Shown: positions 1 through 9,009 of the stretch, one piece after another
Layout: every line of letters starts with the position of its first letter
How positions within the stretch are numbered: the stretch's first letter is position 1
Source: Agrobacterium pusense
Lineage (GTDB): Bacteria; Pseudomonadota; Alphaproteobacteria; Rhizobiales; Rhizobiaceae
Assembly: GCF_900102105.1 (NCBI RefSeq)
Contig: NZ_FNBB01000010.1
Span: 1-64,000 of the forward strand
DNA: 64,000 nucleotides
Direction: 5' to 3'
Position numbers and translations under genes: made by a program
Notes under the pieces: model-generated
What the model was told of the DNA's origin: nothing
Seen by the model: the letters and a program-made list of their open reading frames with translations, nothing else
The model's database searches: none

Positions 1-319
1 CCAAACAAGCAACCAGCTCATTCCTTGATTTATTTAGAACGAAAGACTTCGTCGCCAGCAGCGCCGCCGCCCTCGTTCAGTGAGCGGACTTATAAATCCA
101 TCACCTCAAACAAGTCAACACACCTACCGTCAAAAAACTGACATTTTTGGTAAGTTGTTGTTTTAGAATGATAGTTTCCAGAACCGGCTAAAATACCGGC
201 CTTTGTCGGCCGATAACATGGCGTCTGGTCCTGTTTCGGGAAACATGTAATAGGATCGAGCAGGAATTTAGACCGATCAGGGCGTTTGGCGTCCTGTAAA
301 GACAAGAATTGGAGAGCCC
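1..319. other. Intergenic leader upstream of purC
   Basis: I can support no gene here. The stretch is AT-richer than its surroundings, especially around positions 90-180, as expected for a promoter region reading into purC. No clean -35/-10 pair with 16-18 bp spacing stands out. The end of the region carries the purC ribosome binding site GGAGAG at 311-316. The gene left of the window is not visible. Confidence 0.4.
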
Positions 320-1270
320 GTGCGCATTCTCGATGAAGCCGTCATTCCCGAGCTGCCGAATTACTACCGTGGCAAGGTGCGGGAAAATTACGACCTGCCC
401 GACGGCAATCGCATCATCATATCCACCGATCGTCTCAGCGCCTTTGATCGTATCCTCACCTGCATACCTTATAAGGGGCAGGTTCTGACACAGACGGCCC
501 GCTACTGGTTCGAGCTGACGAAGGACATCTGCCCCAATCATGTGGTCGAATATCCCGACCCCAATGTCGTCATCGGCAAGCGGCTCGAAATACTGCCGGT
601 CGAAGTGGTCGTTCGCGGTTATCTGGCCGGCACGACAGGTACCTCGATCCTCACCCTTTATAAGAAGGGCGAACGGCAGATGTACGGTATGAGCCTGCCG
701 GATGGGATGAAGGACAACCAGGTCCTGCCCGAACCGGTGATCACACCCACCAGCAAAGCCTTTGATGGCGGCCATGATGAACCTTTGACGCCTTCAGAGA
801 TCGTAGAAAAGAAACTCCTGACGCAGGAGCAATGGAACGTGCTTTCCCATTATGCGCTGGCACTGTTCAAGCGCGGGCAGGAGATTGCCGCCAGACAGGG
901 CCTCATTCTCGTTGACACGAAATACGAATTCGGAACGGATGAAAACGGGACGATCATTCTGGCCGACGAGATACACACACCGGACAGCAGCCGCTACTGG
1001 ATGGCTGACAGCTATGAGGAAAGCTTTCGCAACGGCACACGGCCGGCAAGCTTCGACAAGGACTTTGTCAGAGCCTGGGTTGCCGAACGCTGCGACCCTT
1101 ACAAGGACGACGTACCAGAAATTCCGCAGGACCTCGTCTTGCAAACCTCTAAAGTCTATATTGATGCTTACGAACGCATCACCGGACAGAGCTTCGTTCC
1201 CGACGATAGCGGCGAGACGCCGCTTGCAAGAGTACGCCGGAATCTGGAGCGGTTCTTCCCCGGAGTCTGA
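320..1270 (+). CDS. purC: Phosphoribosylaminoimidazole-succinocarboxamide synthase
   Basis: SAICAR synthetase of purine biosynthesis: it joins CAIR and aspartate with ATP hydrolysis to give SAICAR in the cytosol. The 316-residue protein is the longer form of the family (many bacterial PurC are about 240-255 residues). Family hallmarks are visible: a [10 protein letters not shown] start, the STDRLSAFD segment near residue 36, [10 protein letters not shown] near residue 95 and [15 protein letters not shown] near residue 210. The start is GTG at 320, behind GGAGAG with normal spacing. Its stop is only 2 bases before the TetR gene, so the two are probably co-transcribed. Rhizobiaceae often also carry a short PurC elsewhere; if so, this would be the second copy, which cannot be checked here. 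Confidence 0.93.
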   Translation: MRILDEAVIPELPNYYRGKVRENYDLPDGNRIIISTDRLSAFDRILTCIPYKGQVLTQTARYWFELTKDICPNHVVEYPDPNVVIGKRLEILPVEVVVRGYLAGTTGTSILTLYKKGERQMYGMSLPDGMKDNQVLPEPVITPTSKAFDGGHDEPLTPSEIVEKKLLTQEQWNVLSHYALALFKRGQEIAARQGLILVDTKYEFGTDENGTIILADEIHTPDSSRYWMADSYEESFRNGTRPASFDKDFVRAWVAERCDPYKDDVPEIPQDLVLQTSKVYIDAYERITGQSFVPDDSGETPLARVRRNLERFFPGV

Positions 1271-1272
1271 CC

Positions 1273-1932
1273 GTGAACAAAATGATCGAACAGGCGAGAA
1301 AGGCTGACAGGAAGGGTGACCGTCCTGTCAGACGCCGGCCCCGCCGTTCCGCCGAGGAAACCCGGCGGGACATTCTCGCCAAGGCGGAAGAACTTTTCCG
1401 GGAGCGCGGTTTCAATGCCGTTGCGATTGCCGATATCGCCGCGGCACTCGGTATGTCTCCCGCCAATGTCTTCAAGAATTTCAGCTCGAAGAACGCCCTT
1501 GTCGACGCCCTTGGCTTCGAACAGATCGGTGCTTTCGAACGCCAGATCTGTCCGCTCGACAAAAGCCATGCGCCGCTTTCCAGATTGCGTCATCTGGCGC
1601 GCAACCTGATGGAGCAACACCATCAGGATCTCAATAAGAACCCCTATGTCTTCGAAATGATCCTGATGACCGCCAAGCAGGACATGAAGTGCGGAGACTA
1701 TTACAAGTCCGTCATCGTGAAGCTGCTCGGCGAGATCATTCAGGATGGGATCGAAGCCGGAATCTATGCCGCCACGGATGTTTCTCCTCTGGCGGAAACC
1801 GTGCTCCATGCGCTGACCAGCGTCATTCATCCCGTCCTTATCGCGCGGGAAGATATCGGCAATTTGGCAACACGTTGCGATCAACTCGTCGATTTAGTCG
1901 ATGCGGGATTGCGCAATCCGCTTGCTAAGTGA
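1273..1932 (+). CDS. ameR: TetR-family repressor of the adjacent RND pump (AmeR-like)
   Basis: A 219-residue TetR-family regulator. Residues about 25-75 form the helix-turn-helix domain (ETRRDILAKAEELFRERGF, then AIADIAAALGMSPANVFKNF), and the rest is the helical ligand-binding/dimer domain. An unusually basic N-terminus (RPVRRRPRRS) precedes the HTH. The start is GTG at 1273, 2 bases after purC stops. It lies 198 bases upstream of an RND pump operon on the same strand, which is the usual place for a pump repressor; Agrobacterium AmeR is the closest described parallel I know. Repression of ameABC and autoregulation are inferred from context. The symbol is less certain than the family. Confidence 0.8.
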   Translation: MNKMIEQARKADRKGDRPVRRRPRRSAEETRRDILAKAEELFRERGFNAVAIADIAAALGMSPANVFKNFSSKNALVDALGFEQIGAFERQICPLDKSHAPLSRLRHLARNLMEQHHQDLNKNPYVFEMILMTAKQDMKCGDYYKSVIVKLLGEIIQDGIEAGIYAATDVSPLAETVLHALTSVIHPVLIAREDIGNLATRCDQLVDLVDAGLRNPLAK

Positions 1933-1970
1933 CGATTCCCAATTTACGTCACCTTCTCGCAGTTGCTTGC

Positions 1971-1992
1971 GAAGCGCAAAAGCCTGCGCTTC
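1971..1992. promoter_or_regulatory. Perfect 8-bp inverted repeat in the ameR-ameA gap
   Basis: GAAGCGCA at 1971-1978 is exactly complementary to TGCGCTTC at 1985-1992, with a 6-base spacer. It lies 39 bases after the TetR stop and 138 bases before ameA. No T-run follows, so it is a poor intrinsic terminator. It could be the TetR-type operator of the pump or an mRNA stem. The operator role is inference. Confidence 0.4.
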
Positions 1993-2130
1993 TATGCGCA
2001 TGCGGTCCGGATAGAATAAGCGAATCGGGTCCCTTCCAAGGCCTTCGCCTGTCGTATCTGTCTCCGGATGCGCATCCGCCGAGCGACATTGCGCTTATAG
2101 TTGAATGCGATCGATACGCAGGGAAGAACA

Positions 2131-3333
2131 ATGAGCCGACGTATTTTACCCCTACTTGCTTCTCTGTGTGTGACCGCGATTCTGGCGGGCTGCAGCGATG
2201 GCGGCGAAAGCAGCCAGAACGCCGCCCAGGGCGCAGCGCGTCCGCCGTCTCCGGTCAGCGTCATTTTGATGAAGACCAGCGAATATCCGTTGACCACTGT
2301 TCTGCCCGGCCGCGCCAGCGCGTTCCAGACGGCTGAAATCCGGCCGCGGGTCACCGGCATCATCCGTGAAATTCCCTTCAAGGAAGGCAGCGAGGTGAAG
2401 CAGGGCGACGTTCTCTACCAGATCGAAGACAATACCTATCTGGCGGAAGTGGCGCAGGCCAAGGCAAACGTGGCGAAGGCGGAAGCGAGTGTCCCGAGCG
2501 CCGAAGCCAACCTTGCCCGGTACGAACGGCTGGTTAACAGCGGTGCCACCCAGATCGAATATGAAAACGCCAAGGTGACGCTGCTGCAGGCGCAGGCCGA
2601 TGTGGCCCAGACCAAGGCGGCGCTGGAAACGGCGGAGATCAATCTCGATCTCACGAAGGTCCGTGCACCCTTCGACGGCATTACCAGCGCAACGGCCTTC
2701 AGCATCGGCAACGTGGTGACCGCGAACCAAACGACCGCTTTGACGACGCTTCGTCGCATCGATCCGATTTACATCGACCTGATGGAATCCAGCACCAATC
2801 TCCTGCGTCTGAAAAAGGCGATATCGTCCGGTCAACTTGGTGGCGACACGAAAGAGACCGGCATTCATCTGACACTGGAAGATGGCACCGAATATAAGCA
2901 TGACGGCAAGATCGACATGTCTGACATGGCGGTGAGCGAAACGACAGGCACCTTCTCCATCCGTGCCCTCTTCGATAATCCGGACGATCTCCTGCTTCCC
3001 GGCACCTATGTTCGCGCCACGCTGACCATCGGCAAGGAAAAGGGCTTCCGTATCCCGCAGCGCGCGGCGAGCCGCAACGCCAATGGCGAGCTGACGGCAA
3101 AATTCGTGACGGCGGAAAACAAGGTGGAAACCCGCACCTTCCCTTCCAGCCAGCAGTCGGGCAACGCCTGGCTGGTGACGGAAAACGTCAAGGATGGCGA
3201 CAAGCTCATTGTCGACGGCTTCCAGTGGATCGCGGACGGCGCAACCGTGGCGCCGGTGGAAGTGACCATTGACGATCGGGGTATCGTCGTTGTGCCGCAG
3301 CAGGCTCAGCCTGCCGCCGCGCCTTCGAAATAA
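2131..3333 (+). CDS. ameA: RND efflux periplasmic adaptor lipoprotein (AmeA-like)
   Basis: Membrane fusion protein that couples the inner-membrane RND pump to the outer-membrane channel. It has 400 residues. An N-terminal lipoprotein signal ends in the lipobox LAGC at about residues 18-21. The first lipoyl half-motif (GRASAFQTAEIRPRVTGII) lies at about residues 60-78, followed by the alpha-hairpin with Ala/Glu-rich heptads, then the second lipoyl half and the beta-barrel (about 180-330). The start is ATG at 2131 with AGGGAAG upstream; an in-frame TTG at 2101 has no such site. It is first in the ameA-ameB-ameC transcript, and the ameB gap is only 54 bases. Family assignment is firm, the symbol less so. 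Confidence 0.88.
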   Translation: MSRRILPLLASLCVTAILAGCSDGGESSQNAAQGAARPPSPVSVILMKTSEYPLTTVLPGRASAFQTAEIRPRVTGIIREIPFKEGSEVKQGDVLYQIEDNTYLAEVAQAKANVAKAEASVPSAEANLARYERLVNSGATQIEYENAKVTLLQAQADVAQTKAALETAEINLDLTKVRAPFDGITSATAFSIGNVVTANQTTALTTLRRIDPIYIDLMESSTNLLRLKKAISSGQLGGDTKETGIHLTLEDGTEYKHDGKIDMSDMAVSETTGTFSIRALFDNPDDLLLPGTYVRATLTIGKEKGFRIPQRAASRNANGELTAKFVTAENKVETRTFPSSQQSGNAWLVTENVKDGDKLIVDGFQWIADGATVAPVEVTIDDRGIVVVPQQAQPAAAPSK

Positions 3334-3387
3334 GCATGAGCGCGAGACCTCCGGTCGAAGCTCGTAAAAGGTAAGGCAAGGACTGCC

Positions 3388-6300
3388 ATGGCCCATTTCT
3401 TCATCAGGCGCCCCGTTTTTGCATGGGTTATCGCCATCGTCATCATGCTGGGCGGCGCCCTTGCGATCTGGACTCTCTCCATTTCGCAATATCCCGACAT
3501 TGCACCGACAACGGTCCGCGTCAGCGCGACCTACAATGGCGCCAGCGCCGAGACCGTGGAAAAATCGGTGACAACCATCATCGAGGACGGCATGACCGGC
3601 CTCGATGACCTCACCTATATGACCTCGTCGTCCTCGACCGGCAGTTCCGAAGTGACGCTGACATTCGGTAACAGCATCCTGCCTGACATCGCGCAGGTTC
3701 AGGTGCAGAACAAGCTGCAGCTTGTCCAGTCGCAATTGCCCGATACCGTGCAGCAGCGGGGTATCCAGGTCAGCCGCTCGACATCGAGCATCCTCATGGT
3801 TGGTGCACTGATCTCCACCGACGGCAAGCGCAATTCGGCCGATCTCGGCGACGTCTTCTCCTCGCGTGTCGAAGACCAGATCAAGCGCCTGGAAGGCGTG
3901 GGCAGCATCAATGTCTTCGGCTCCGAATATGCGATGCGTATCTGGCTGGATCCCTTCAAGCTCAACAAATACCAGCTGACCACCGCAGACGTTACCGGTG
4001 CCATCGAAAGCCAGAACACCCAGGTTTCGGTCGGTTCGCTCGGTGCCGTTCCCGCCGTCAAGGGTCAGCAGCTCAACGTGACGGTGACGGCGCAGAGCCA
4101 GCTCACCACTGTCGCCGACTTCGAATCGGTCATCCTGAAAGTCGAAAAGGATGGCGCAACCGTCCGCCTGAGCGATGTTGCCCGTATTGAAATCGGCCAG
4201 GAAACCTATGGCGGCGATTCCCGCTCCAATGGCCGCCCTTCGGCCGGTTTCGCCGTCAACCTTGCCACGGGGGCCAACGCGCTCGACACGGCGGCGCGTG
4301 TAAAAGCTGCCCTGACCAACGTCGAAGGTTCGCTGCCTGAAGGCGTCGCGATCGAATATCCCTATGACACGACGCCGTTCGTGAAACTGTCGATCGAAAA
4401 GGTGGTGCATACGCTGATCGAGGCGATCATCCTCGTCTTCGTCGTGCTTCTGGTGTTCCTGCAGAACCTCAGAGCCACCTTTATTCCGATGATCGCCGTG
4501 CCGGTCGTGCTTCTCGGCACCTTCGGCGTTCTTGCGCTCACCGGGTATTCCATCAATACGCTCACCATGTTCGCCATGGTTCTGGCCATCGGTCTGCTCG
4601 TTGATGACGCCATCGTCGTTGTCGAAAACGTCGAACGAATCATGTCGGAGGAGGGTTTGTCGCCCGTCGAAGCCACCGAGAAGTCGATGGGTGAGATCAC
4701 CGGAGCCATCATCGGTATCGCGCTTGTGCTCACCGCCGTGTTCATTCCGATGGCCTTCTTCGGCGGATCGACGGGCATCATCTACCGCCAGTTCTCGATC
4801 ACCATCGTTTCGGCCATGCTGCTTTCGGCCGTAGTCGCCATCGTGCTGACGCCGGCGCTCTGCGCCACCATGCTGAAGCCGATCGACCATCACAAGAAGC
4901 AGCGCGGGCCGGGCGCGTGGTTCAACCGCGGCTTCGGCAAGACAACGGACGGCTACGTGTCCTCCATCGGTTATCTGCTGAAGCGGCCCCTGCGCGTCAT
5001 GATCATCTTCGCAATCGTCATCGGCGGCTGCGTCTGGTTCTTCAGCAAGCTGCCCAGCTCGTTCCTGCCGCAGGAAGACCAGGGCGTGCTCCTGACCATC
5101 ATCCAGACGCCGACCGGTTCGAATATCGAGCGAACCAATGAGGTGGTGAAGCAGGTTGAAAACTACTTCCGCGAAAAGGAAGCCGCCAATGTCGAATCGG
5201 TTTTCGGCGTTCTCGGCTTCAGCTTCAGTGGTTCGGGCCAGAACAACGCCATCGTCTTCACCAAACTCAAGGATTTCGCCGAGCGAACGGCTCCCGACCA
5301 GCACGCGGGCGCCATCGTCCAGCGCGCCATGGGCACCTTCTTCGGTTTCCGCGATGCCCAGGTCTTCCCGCTTCTGCCGCCGGCCATTCAGGGCATGGGT
5401 ACATCGAGCGGCTTCTCGATGTATCTCGTGGATAGCGGCCGCAACGGCACCGATGCCCTGACCGCTTCGTCCAAGGAACTGATTGCGCTTGCCACCGGCA
5501 ATCCGAAGATCAGCTCGCTTCGAAGCGACAGCCAGGACAACGAAACCCAGATGAAGATCATCCTCGATCAGGAGAAGATGGGGGCAATGGGTGTCGATCT
5601 TTCCTCTGTCAATCTGATGCTGTCGACGATCTTCGCCGGCCGTGACGTCAATGACTTCACCCTCAACGGTGAACTCAAGCCCGTCTATGTCCAGGGCGAC
5701 GCGCCTTACCGCATGCAGCCGGACGATCTCAAGTTTTGGTATGCCCGCAACACCAGCGGCGAGATGGTGCCATTCTCCTCCTTCAGCGAGGTGAAATGGA
5801 TCAACGCTCCTCCGTCTCTGGCGCGCTTTAACGGCACGGGCGCCATCTCGCTCGAAGGCACTGCCGGCGCCGGCGTAGCCTCCGGTGATGCCATGGACGA
5901 GATGGAACGGCTGACGGCGAGCCTGCCGGGCGGTTACACGGTCGCGTGGCAGGGCATCTCCTATCAGGAACGCCTTTCCGGCTCACAGGCGCCGATGCTC
6001 TATGCGCTCTCGGTGCTGATCGTGTTCCTTTGCCTTGCCGCCCTTTATGAAAGCTGGTCCATCCCCTTCTCCGTCATCATGGCCGTGCCGGTGGGTGTCC
6101 TCGGCGCCTTGGCCGCGGCGCATTTCTTCGGCCAGTCGAACGACGTCTACTTCAAGGTGGGCCTGCTGACGACCATCGGCCTCGCGGCGAAGAACGCGAT
6201 CCTGATCGTCGAATTCGCCAAGGAGAGACAGGAGCATGGGCTGAGTCTCATGGAAGCGACACTGGAGGCCGCGAAGCTGCGCCTGCGGCCGATCATCATG

Positions 6301-6477
6301 ACATCGCTGGCCTTCATCCTCGGTGTTGTGCCTCTCGCAATCGCAACCGGTGCGGGTTCAGCCGCCCAAAATGCAATCGGGATTGGAGTGTTGGGTGGTA
6401 TGCTTTCTGCAACACTGCTCGGAATTTTCTTCGTTCCGTCCTTTTTCGTCATCATTCGTCGCCTTTCAAGGCGTTAA
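3388..6477 (+). CDS. ameB: RND multidrug efflux transporter, HAE1 family (AmeB-like)
   Basis: Inner-membrane proton-driven drug pump of the AcrB/HAE1 type. Its 1029 residues are normal length. It opens with MAHFFIRRPVFAWVIAI, the usual first transmembrane helix. The proton-relay acidic pair in TM4 is present in GLLVDDAIVVVENVERI (around residue 405). The two-fold repeat is complete, each half with a large periplasmic loop, and TM10-12 includes LLTTIGLAAKNAILIVEFAKE. It is translated from ATG 3388 after AAGGA. It works with AmeA and the outer-membrane channel AmeC, encoded on either side. Substrates cannot be read from sequence; related Rhizobiaceae pumps export beta-lactams, detergents, novobiocin or plant phenolics. 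Confidence 0.93.
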   Translation: MAHFFIRRPVFAWVIAIVIMLGGALAIWTLSISQYPDIAPTTVRVSATYNGASAETVEKSVTTIIEDGMTGLDDLTYMTSSSSTGSSEVTLTFGNSILPDIAQVQVQNKLQLVQSQLPDTVQQRGIQVSRSTSSILMVGALISTDGKRNSADLGDVFSSRVEDQIKRLEGVGSINVFGSEYAMRIWLDPFKLNKYQLTTADVTGAIESQNTQVSVGSLGAVPAVKGQQLNVTVTAQSQLTTVADFESVILKVEKDGATVRLSDVARIEIGQETYGGDSRSNGRPSAGFAVNLATGANALDTAARVKAALTNVEGSLPEGVAIEYPYDTTPFVKLSIEKVVHTLIEAIILVFVVLLVFLQNLRATFIPMIAVPVVLLGTFGVLALTGYSINTLTMFAMVLAIGLLVDDAIVVVENVERIMSEEGLSPVEATEKSMGEITGAIIGIALVLTAVFIPMAFFGGSTGIIYRQFSITIVSAMLLSAVVAIVLTPALCATMLKPIDHHKKQRGPGAWFNRGFGKTTDGYVSSIGYLLKRPLRVMIIFAIVIGGCVWFFSKLPSSFLPQEDQGVLLTIIQTPTGSNIERTNEVVKQVENYFREKEAANVESVFGVLGFSFSGSGQNNAIVFTKLKDFAERTAPDQHAGAIVQRAMGTFFGFRDAQVFPLLPPAIQGMGTSSGFSMYLVDSGRNGTDALTASSKELIALATGNPKISSLRSDSQDNETQMKIILDQEKMGAMGVDLSSVNLMLSTIFAGRDVNDFTLNGELKPVYVQGDAPYRMQPDDLKFWYARNTSGEMVPFSSFSEVKWINAPPSLARFNGTGAISLEGTAGAGVASGDAMDEMERLTASLPGGYTVAWQGISYQERLSGSQAPMLYALSVLIVFLCLAALYESWSIPFSVIMAVPVGVLGALAAAHFFGQSNDVYFKVGLLTTIGLAAKNAILIVEFAKERQEHGLSLMEATLEAAKLRLRPIIMTSLAFILGVVPLAIATGAGSAAQNAIGIGVLGGMLSATLLGIFFVPSFFVIIRRLSRR

Positions 6478-6483
6478 CAAAAC

Positions 6484-6580
6484 AAAAATGGGCTGTGCCA
6501 ACCGTTAATACGCTGCTAGAAATGTTGCCGATTTGGCAATTGCACGTTTCTACGGCAGATCGACCGCGCAGCCCATTTTT
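6484..6580. repeat. 97-bp segment bounded by perfect 12-bp inverted repeats, between ameB and ameC
   Basis: AAAAATGGGCTG at 6484-6495 is the exact reverse complement of CAGCCCATTTTT at 6569-6580. Inside lies a second perfect hairpin, TTGCC/GGCAA (6525-6529 and 6535-6539) with a 5-base loop. The outer stem starts 6 bases after the ameB stop and ends 46 bases before ameC. As RNA it would be a long stem with a terminal U-run, so it could act as a leaky terminator or processing site that sets AmeC level. As DNA it could be a small non-autonomous element with terminal inverted repeats, but I see no clear target duplication. Confidence 0.6.
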
Positions 6581-6626
6581 CACCAAGCCGCGCTCGGTAA
6601 GCCAACCAGAGAATTGGGAAAATTAT

Positions 6627-8072
6627 ATGCTGTCTATTCGCGCTACTCTTCCCCTGACAATGCTGCTGCTCTCAGGCTGCGTTGTCGGACCCGACCACAA
6701 GACACCGGAAATCCAATTGCCGGGAAAGTTTGCGGAAGCCGGAAAAACCAGTAACGGCGACATCAGCACCGTTGCGTGGTGGACAGCCTTCAATGACAGC
6801 CGCCTGAACGGTTACGTTGCTACCGGCCTGAAGCAGAACCTGACGGTGATGCAGGCCATCGAGCGTATCAACCAGGCTGAAGCCAACGTGATTTCAGCCG
6901 GCGCAGGCGGCCTGCCCAGCCTGACCGCCAATGGCAGCCACACGACCAGCGAAACGAAGGGCAGCTACCGCGACGTTCCTGTTACCAACGTCTCTTCCGG
7001 CAGCCTCAGCGTTTCCTGGCTGCTCGATCTCTTCGGTCGCTACCGTCGCGCCACGGAAAGCGCCAATGCATCGCTCGATGCGGCTTATTCAAGCGTCGAC
7101 GTTCAGCGCCTGACGCTGATTTCCTCGGTTGCCTCGGCTTACATCGATGTACGCTATTATCAGGAGCGTCTGGCGATCGCCCGCCATAACCTGGCTTCCC
7201 GCCGTGAAACACTCGATCTGACCAAGCTTCAGCTTGAAGCCGGTGCGGCTTCGCGGCTCGACGTTGTGCAGTCCGAAGGTCTGGTCAACTCCACCCTGTC
7301 CGACATACCGGGCCTCGAAACCAACTTCCGCAAGGCGGCGCACCGCATCGCCACGCTGCTCGGCCTGCCAGCTTCGTCGCTGATCGCCGAGTTGCAGAAG
7401 GGCGCGCGTCAGCCCGTGGCCCGCAGTGTGCCACGCACTGGCATTCCGGCAGACCTCATTCGCAACCGTCCGGATATCCGGGTTGCCGAGCGTGAACTTG
7501 CGGCAGCCGTGGCAAAGATCGGCGTTGCCGAATCGCAGCTTTATCCGAGCATTGAACTCGGCGGCGCCATCACCCCGAGCTACAACTTTGTCAGCGGCGG
7601 CAACAGAGGTACGGCAAACAGCTGGTCCTTCGGCCCGAGCCTTGTTCTTCCGATCCTCGATGGCGGCAGCATTCGCGCCAATATCGACCTCGCCAACTCG
7701 CAGGCGCGCGAAGAATATCTCGCATGGAAGCAGACGGTCCTCAACGCCGTCGAAGAGGTTGAAAACGCCCTTGCCGCAGTCAATCGCGACCAGCGCACCG
7801 CCGACGCATTGCGCAAGACGGTCGCTTCCTACCAGGAAGCGTTGCAGCTCTCGACCGCCAGCTACCGCGACGGTGCCTCTTCGCTGCTCGACGTTCTCGA
7901 TGCGCAGCGTCAGGTTTCCGCCGCACAGGCAAGCCTTGCCACGGCGATCCAGCAGACCGCGCAGGACTACGTGTCGCTGAACGTGGCGCTGGGCGGCGGT
8001 TATGCCTTTGGCCAGGCGACCGCGCCGAAGAAGCCGGCAGGCCCGACCGTTACGGCGGCCAAGGGCATGTAA
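6627..8072 (+). CDS. ameC: Outer-membrane efflux channel lipoprotein, NodT/OprM family (AmeC-like)
   Basis: TolC-like outer-membrane factor that completes the tripartite pump. It has 481 residues. The signal peptide ends in the lipobox LLLSGC, and the mature start CVVGPDHKTPE is typical of the NodT/OprM lipoproteins. Two OEP repeats follow, with coiled-coil Ala/Gln/Glu-rich helices, for example near residues 140-240 and 330-440 (NRPDIRVAERELAAAVAKIG begins the second). ATG 6627 is chosen because it begins the lipoprotein signal; an upstream in-frame extension to 6495 has no signal-like sequence. It ends the operon, and two hairpin terminators follow. Confidence 0.9.
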   Translation: MLSIRATLPLTMLLLSGCVVGPDHKTPEIQLPGKFAEAGKTSNGDISTVAWWTAFNDSRLNGYVATGLKQNLTVMQAIERINQAEANVISAGAGGLPSLTANGSHTTSETKGSYRDVPVTNVSSGSLSVSWLLDLFGRYRRATESANASLDAAYSSVDVQRLTLISSVASAYIDVRYYQERLAIARHNLASRRETLDLTKLQLEAGAASRLDVVQSEGLVNSTLSDIPGLETNFRKAAHRIATLLGLPASSLIAELQKGARQPVARSVPRTGIPADLIRNRPDIRVAERELAAAVAKIGVAESQLYPSIELGGAITPSYNFVSGGNRGTANSWSFGPSLVLPILDGGSIRANIDLANSQAREEYLAWKQTVLNAVEEVENALAAVNRDQRTADALRKTVASYQEALQLSTASYRDGASSLLDVLDAQRQVSAAQASLATAIQQTAQDYVSLNVALGGGYAFGQATAPKKPAGPTVTAAKGM

Positions 8073-8095
8073 TCAACAGCCCGAAAAGACAAAAA

Positions 8096-8121
8096 AGCCC
8101 GCGTCTCGACGCGGGCTTTTT
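8096..8121. terminator. Intrinsic terminator after ameC
   Basis: AGCCCGCGTC and GACGCGGGCT form a nearly perfect stem with a 2-base loop, followed by TTTTTGTT on the plus strand. A run of six A's precedes it, so it also reads as a terminator on the minus strand. It lies 23 bases after the ameC stop. Confidence 0.9.
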
Positions 8122-8142
8122 GTTATTCGCGGCATGGAATAG

Positions 8143-8170
8143 AAAAAGCACCGGAAACCGGTGCTTTTTT
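8143..8170. terminator. Bidirectional intrinsic terminator between ameC and efp
   Basis: AGCACCGG-AAA-CCGGTGCT forms a perfect 8-bp stem at 8147-8165. It has five A's before it and six T's after it, so it can stop transcription in both directions. It is the most likely end of the efp transcript, whose stop codon is at 8190. Confidence 0.88.
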
Positions 8171-8189
8171 GTCTACTCGATCACCAGGA

Positions 8190-8759
8190 TCAGTTCTTGG
8201 CGCGCTCGACGTAGGAATTGTCTTCCGTCGCGATGACCACGCGAATGCCGGCATCGATATGCGGCGGCACCATGGTGCGGATCCCGTTGGAAAGAATGGC
8301 GGGCTTGTAAGAAGAAGACGCCGTCTGGCCTTTTACGACCGGCTCGGTTTCCGTGATCTCAAGCGTGACGTGGCGCGGCAGTTCGACAGCCAGCGGATTG
8401 CCTTCGTGGATGGAAAGAACGCAGGTCATACCTTCCTGAAGATAGGCCTTCTGGTCACCCATCGTCTCCGCGTCCACCACGACTTGATCGTAATTCTCAG
8501 GGTTCATGAAGTGGAAGCCTTCGCCATCTTCATAGAGAAACTGGAAGTTCAGATCTTCAACAAAAGCACGCTCGACCTGCTCGGTGGTGCGCCAGCGCTC
8601 GGACACCTTCACGCCATCGACGATGCGGCGCATGTCCACCTGCGTGACCGGCGTGCCCTTGCCGGGATGAAAGTTCTGCGCGGTGAGAACGACGTAAAGC
8701 TTGCCGTCCACGTCGAGAACATTGCCCTTGCGGACGGATGAGGCGATAACCTTGACCAT
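8190..8759 (-). CDS. efp: Elongation factor P
   Basis: EF-P relieves ribosome stalling at consecutive prolines by binding between the P and E sites. Its 189 residues are standard length: N-terminal KOW-like domain, central OB domain, C-terminal OB domain ending in a conserved [18 protein letters not shown]. The modified lysine is present at residue 34 in FHPGKGTP, the form that is beta-lysylated by EpmA/EpmB. Both modification enzymes are encoded 250 bases away on the other strand, which supports lysylation. The start is ATG at 8759. Its transcript probably ends at the hairpin centred on 8156. Confidence 0.97.
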   Translation of the reverse strand: MVKVIASSVRKGNVLDVDGKLYVVLTAQNFHPGKGTPVTQVDMRRIVDGVKVSERWRTTEQVERAFVEDLNFQFLYEDGEGFHFMNPENYDQVVVDAETMGDQKAYLQEGMTCVLSIHEGNPLAVELPRHVTLEITETEPVVKGQTASSSYKPAILSNGIRTMVPPHIDAGIRVVIATEDNSYVERAKN

Positions 8760-9009
8760 ATGACTTCCTTGTAACTCGATGAAATGCGTCGTAAAGGACT
8801 GCGCGGCAGCACCAGCCCCGGCAGACGTTTTGTCTTTTTTCTGGGGCGCAACTACCTTAAATCCGCACGGATTGCCAGCCTTCTACAGCAATTCGCGGAA
8901 GAGTACCTAGCGGTTTTCGCCCCGGAACCGCTTTAAATAACGCAACCAGGTGTTTTGCAGCCTGTTTATCCGCAATCCGGGGCGGGGCAGAAGACGGAAA
9001 CGAAGAACG

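Noticed and set aside
138..169. CTGACA and TAGAAT as a purC promoter
   Set aside because: The spacing is about 20 bases, too long for a standard sigma-70 promoter, so it was not annotated.
2152..5304. A reading frame of about 1050 codons on the minus strand, antisense to ameA and ameB
   Set aside because: It lies entirely opposite two convincing RND genes, its composition (His, Asp and Arg rich) is that of a shadow of codon-biased GC-rich coding sequence, and it has no recognisable domain.
8909..8932. Inverted repeat AGCGGTT/AACCGCT between efp and epmA
   Set aside because: Only 7 bp with no clear promoter geometry; it could be chance or a minor control site, so it is not listed as a feature.
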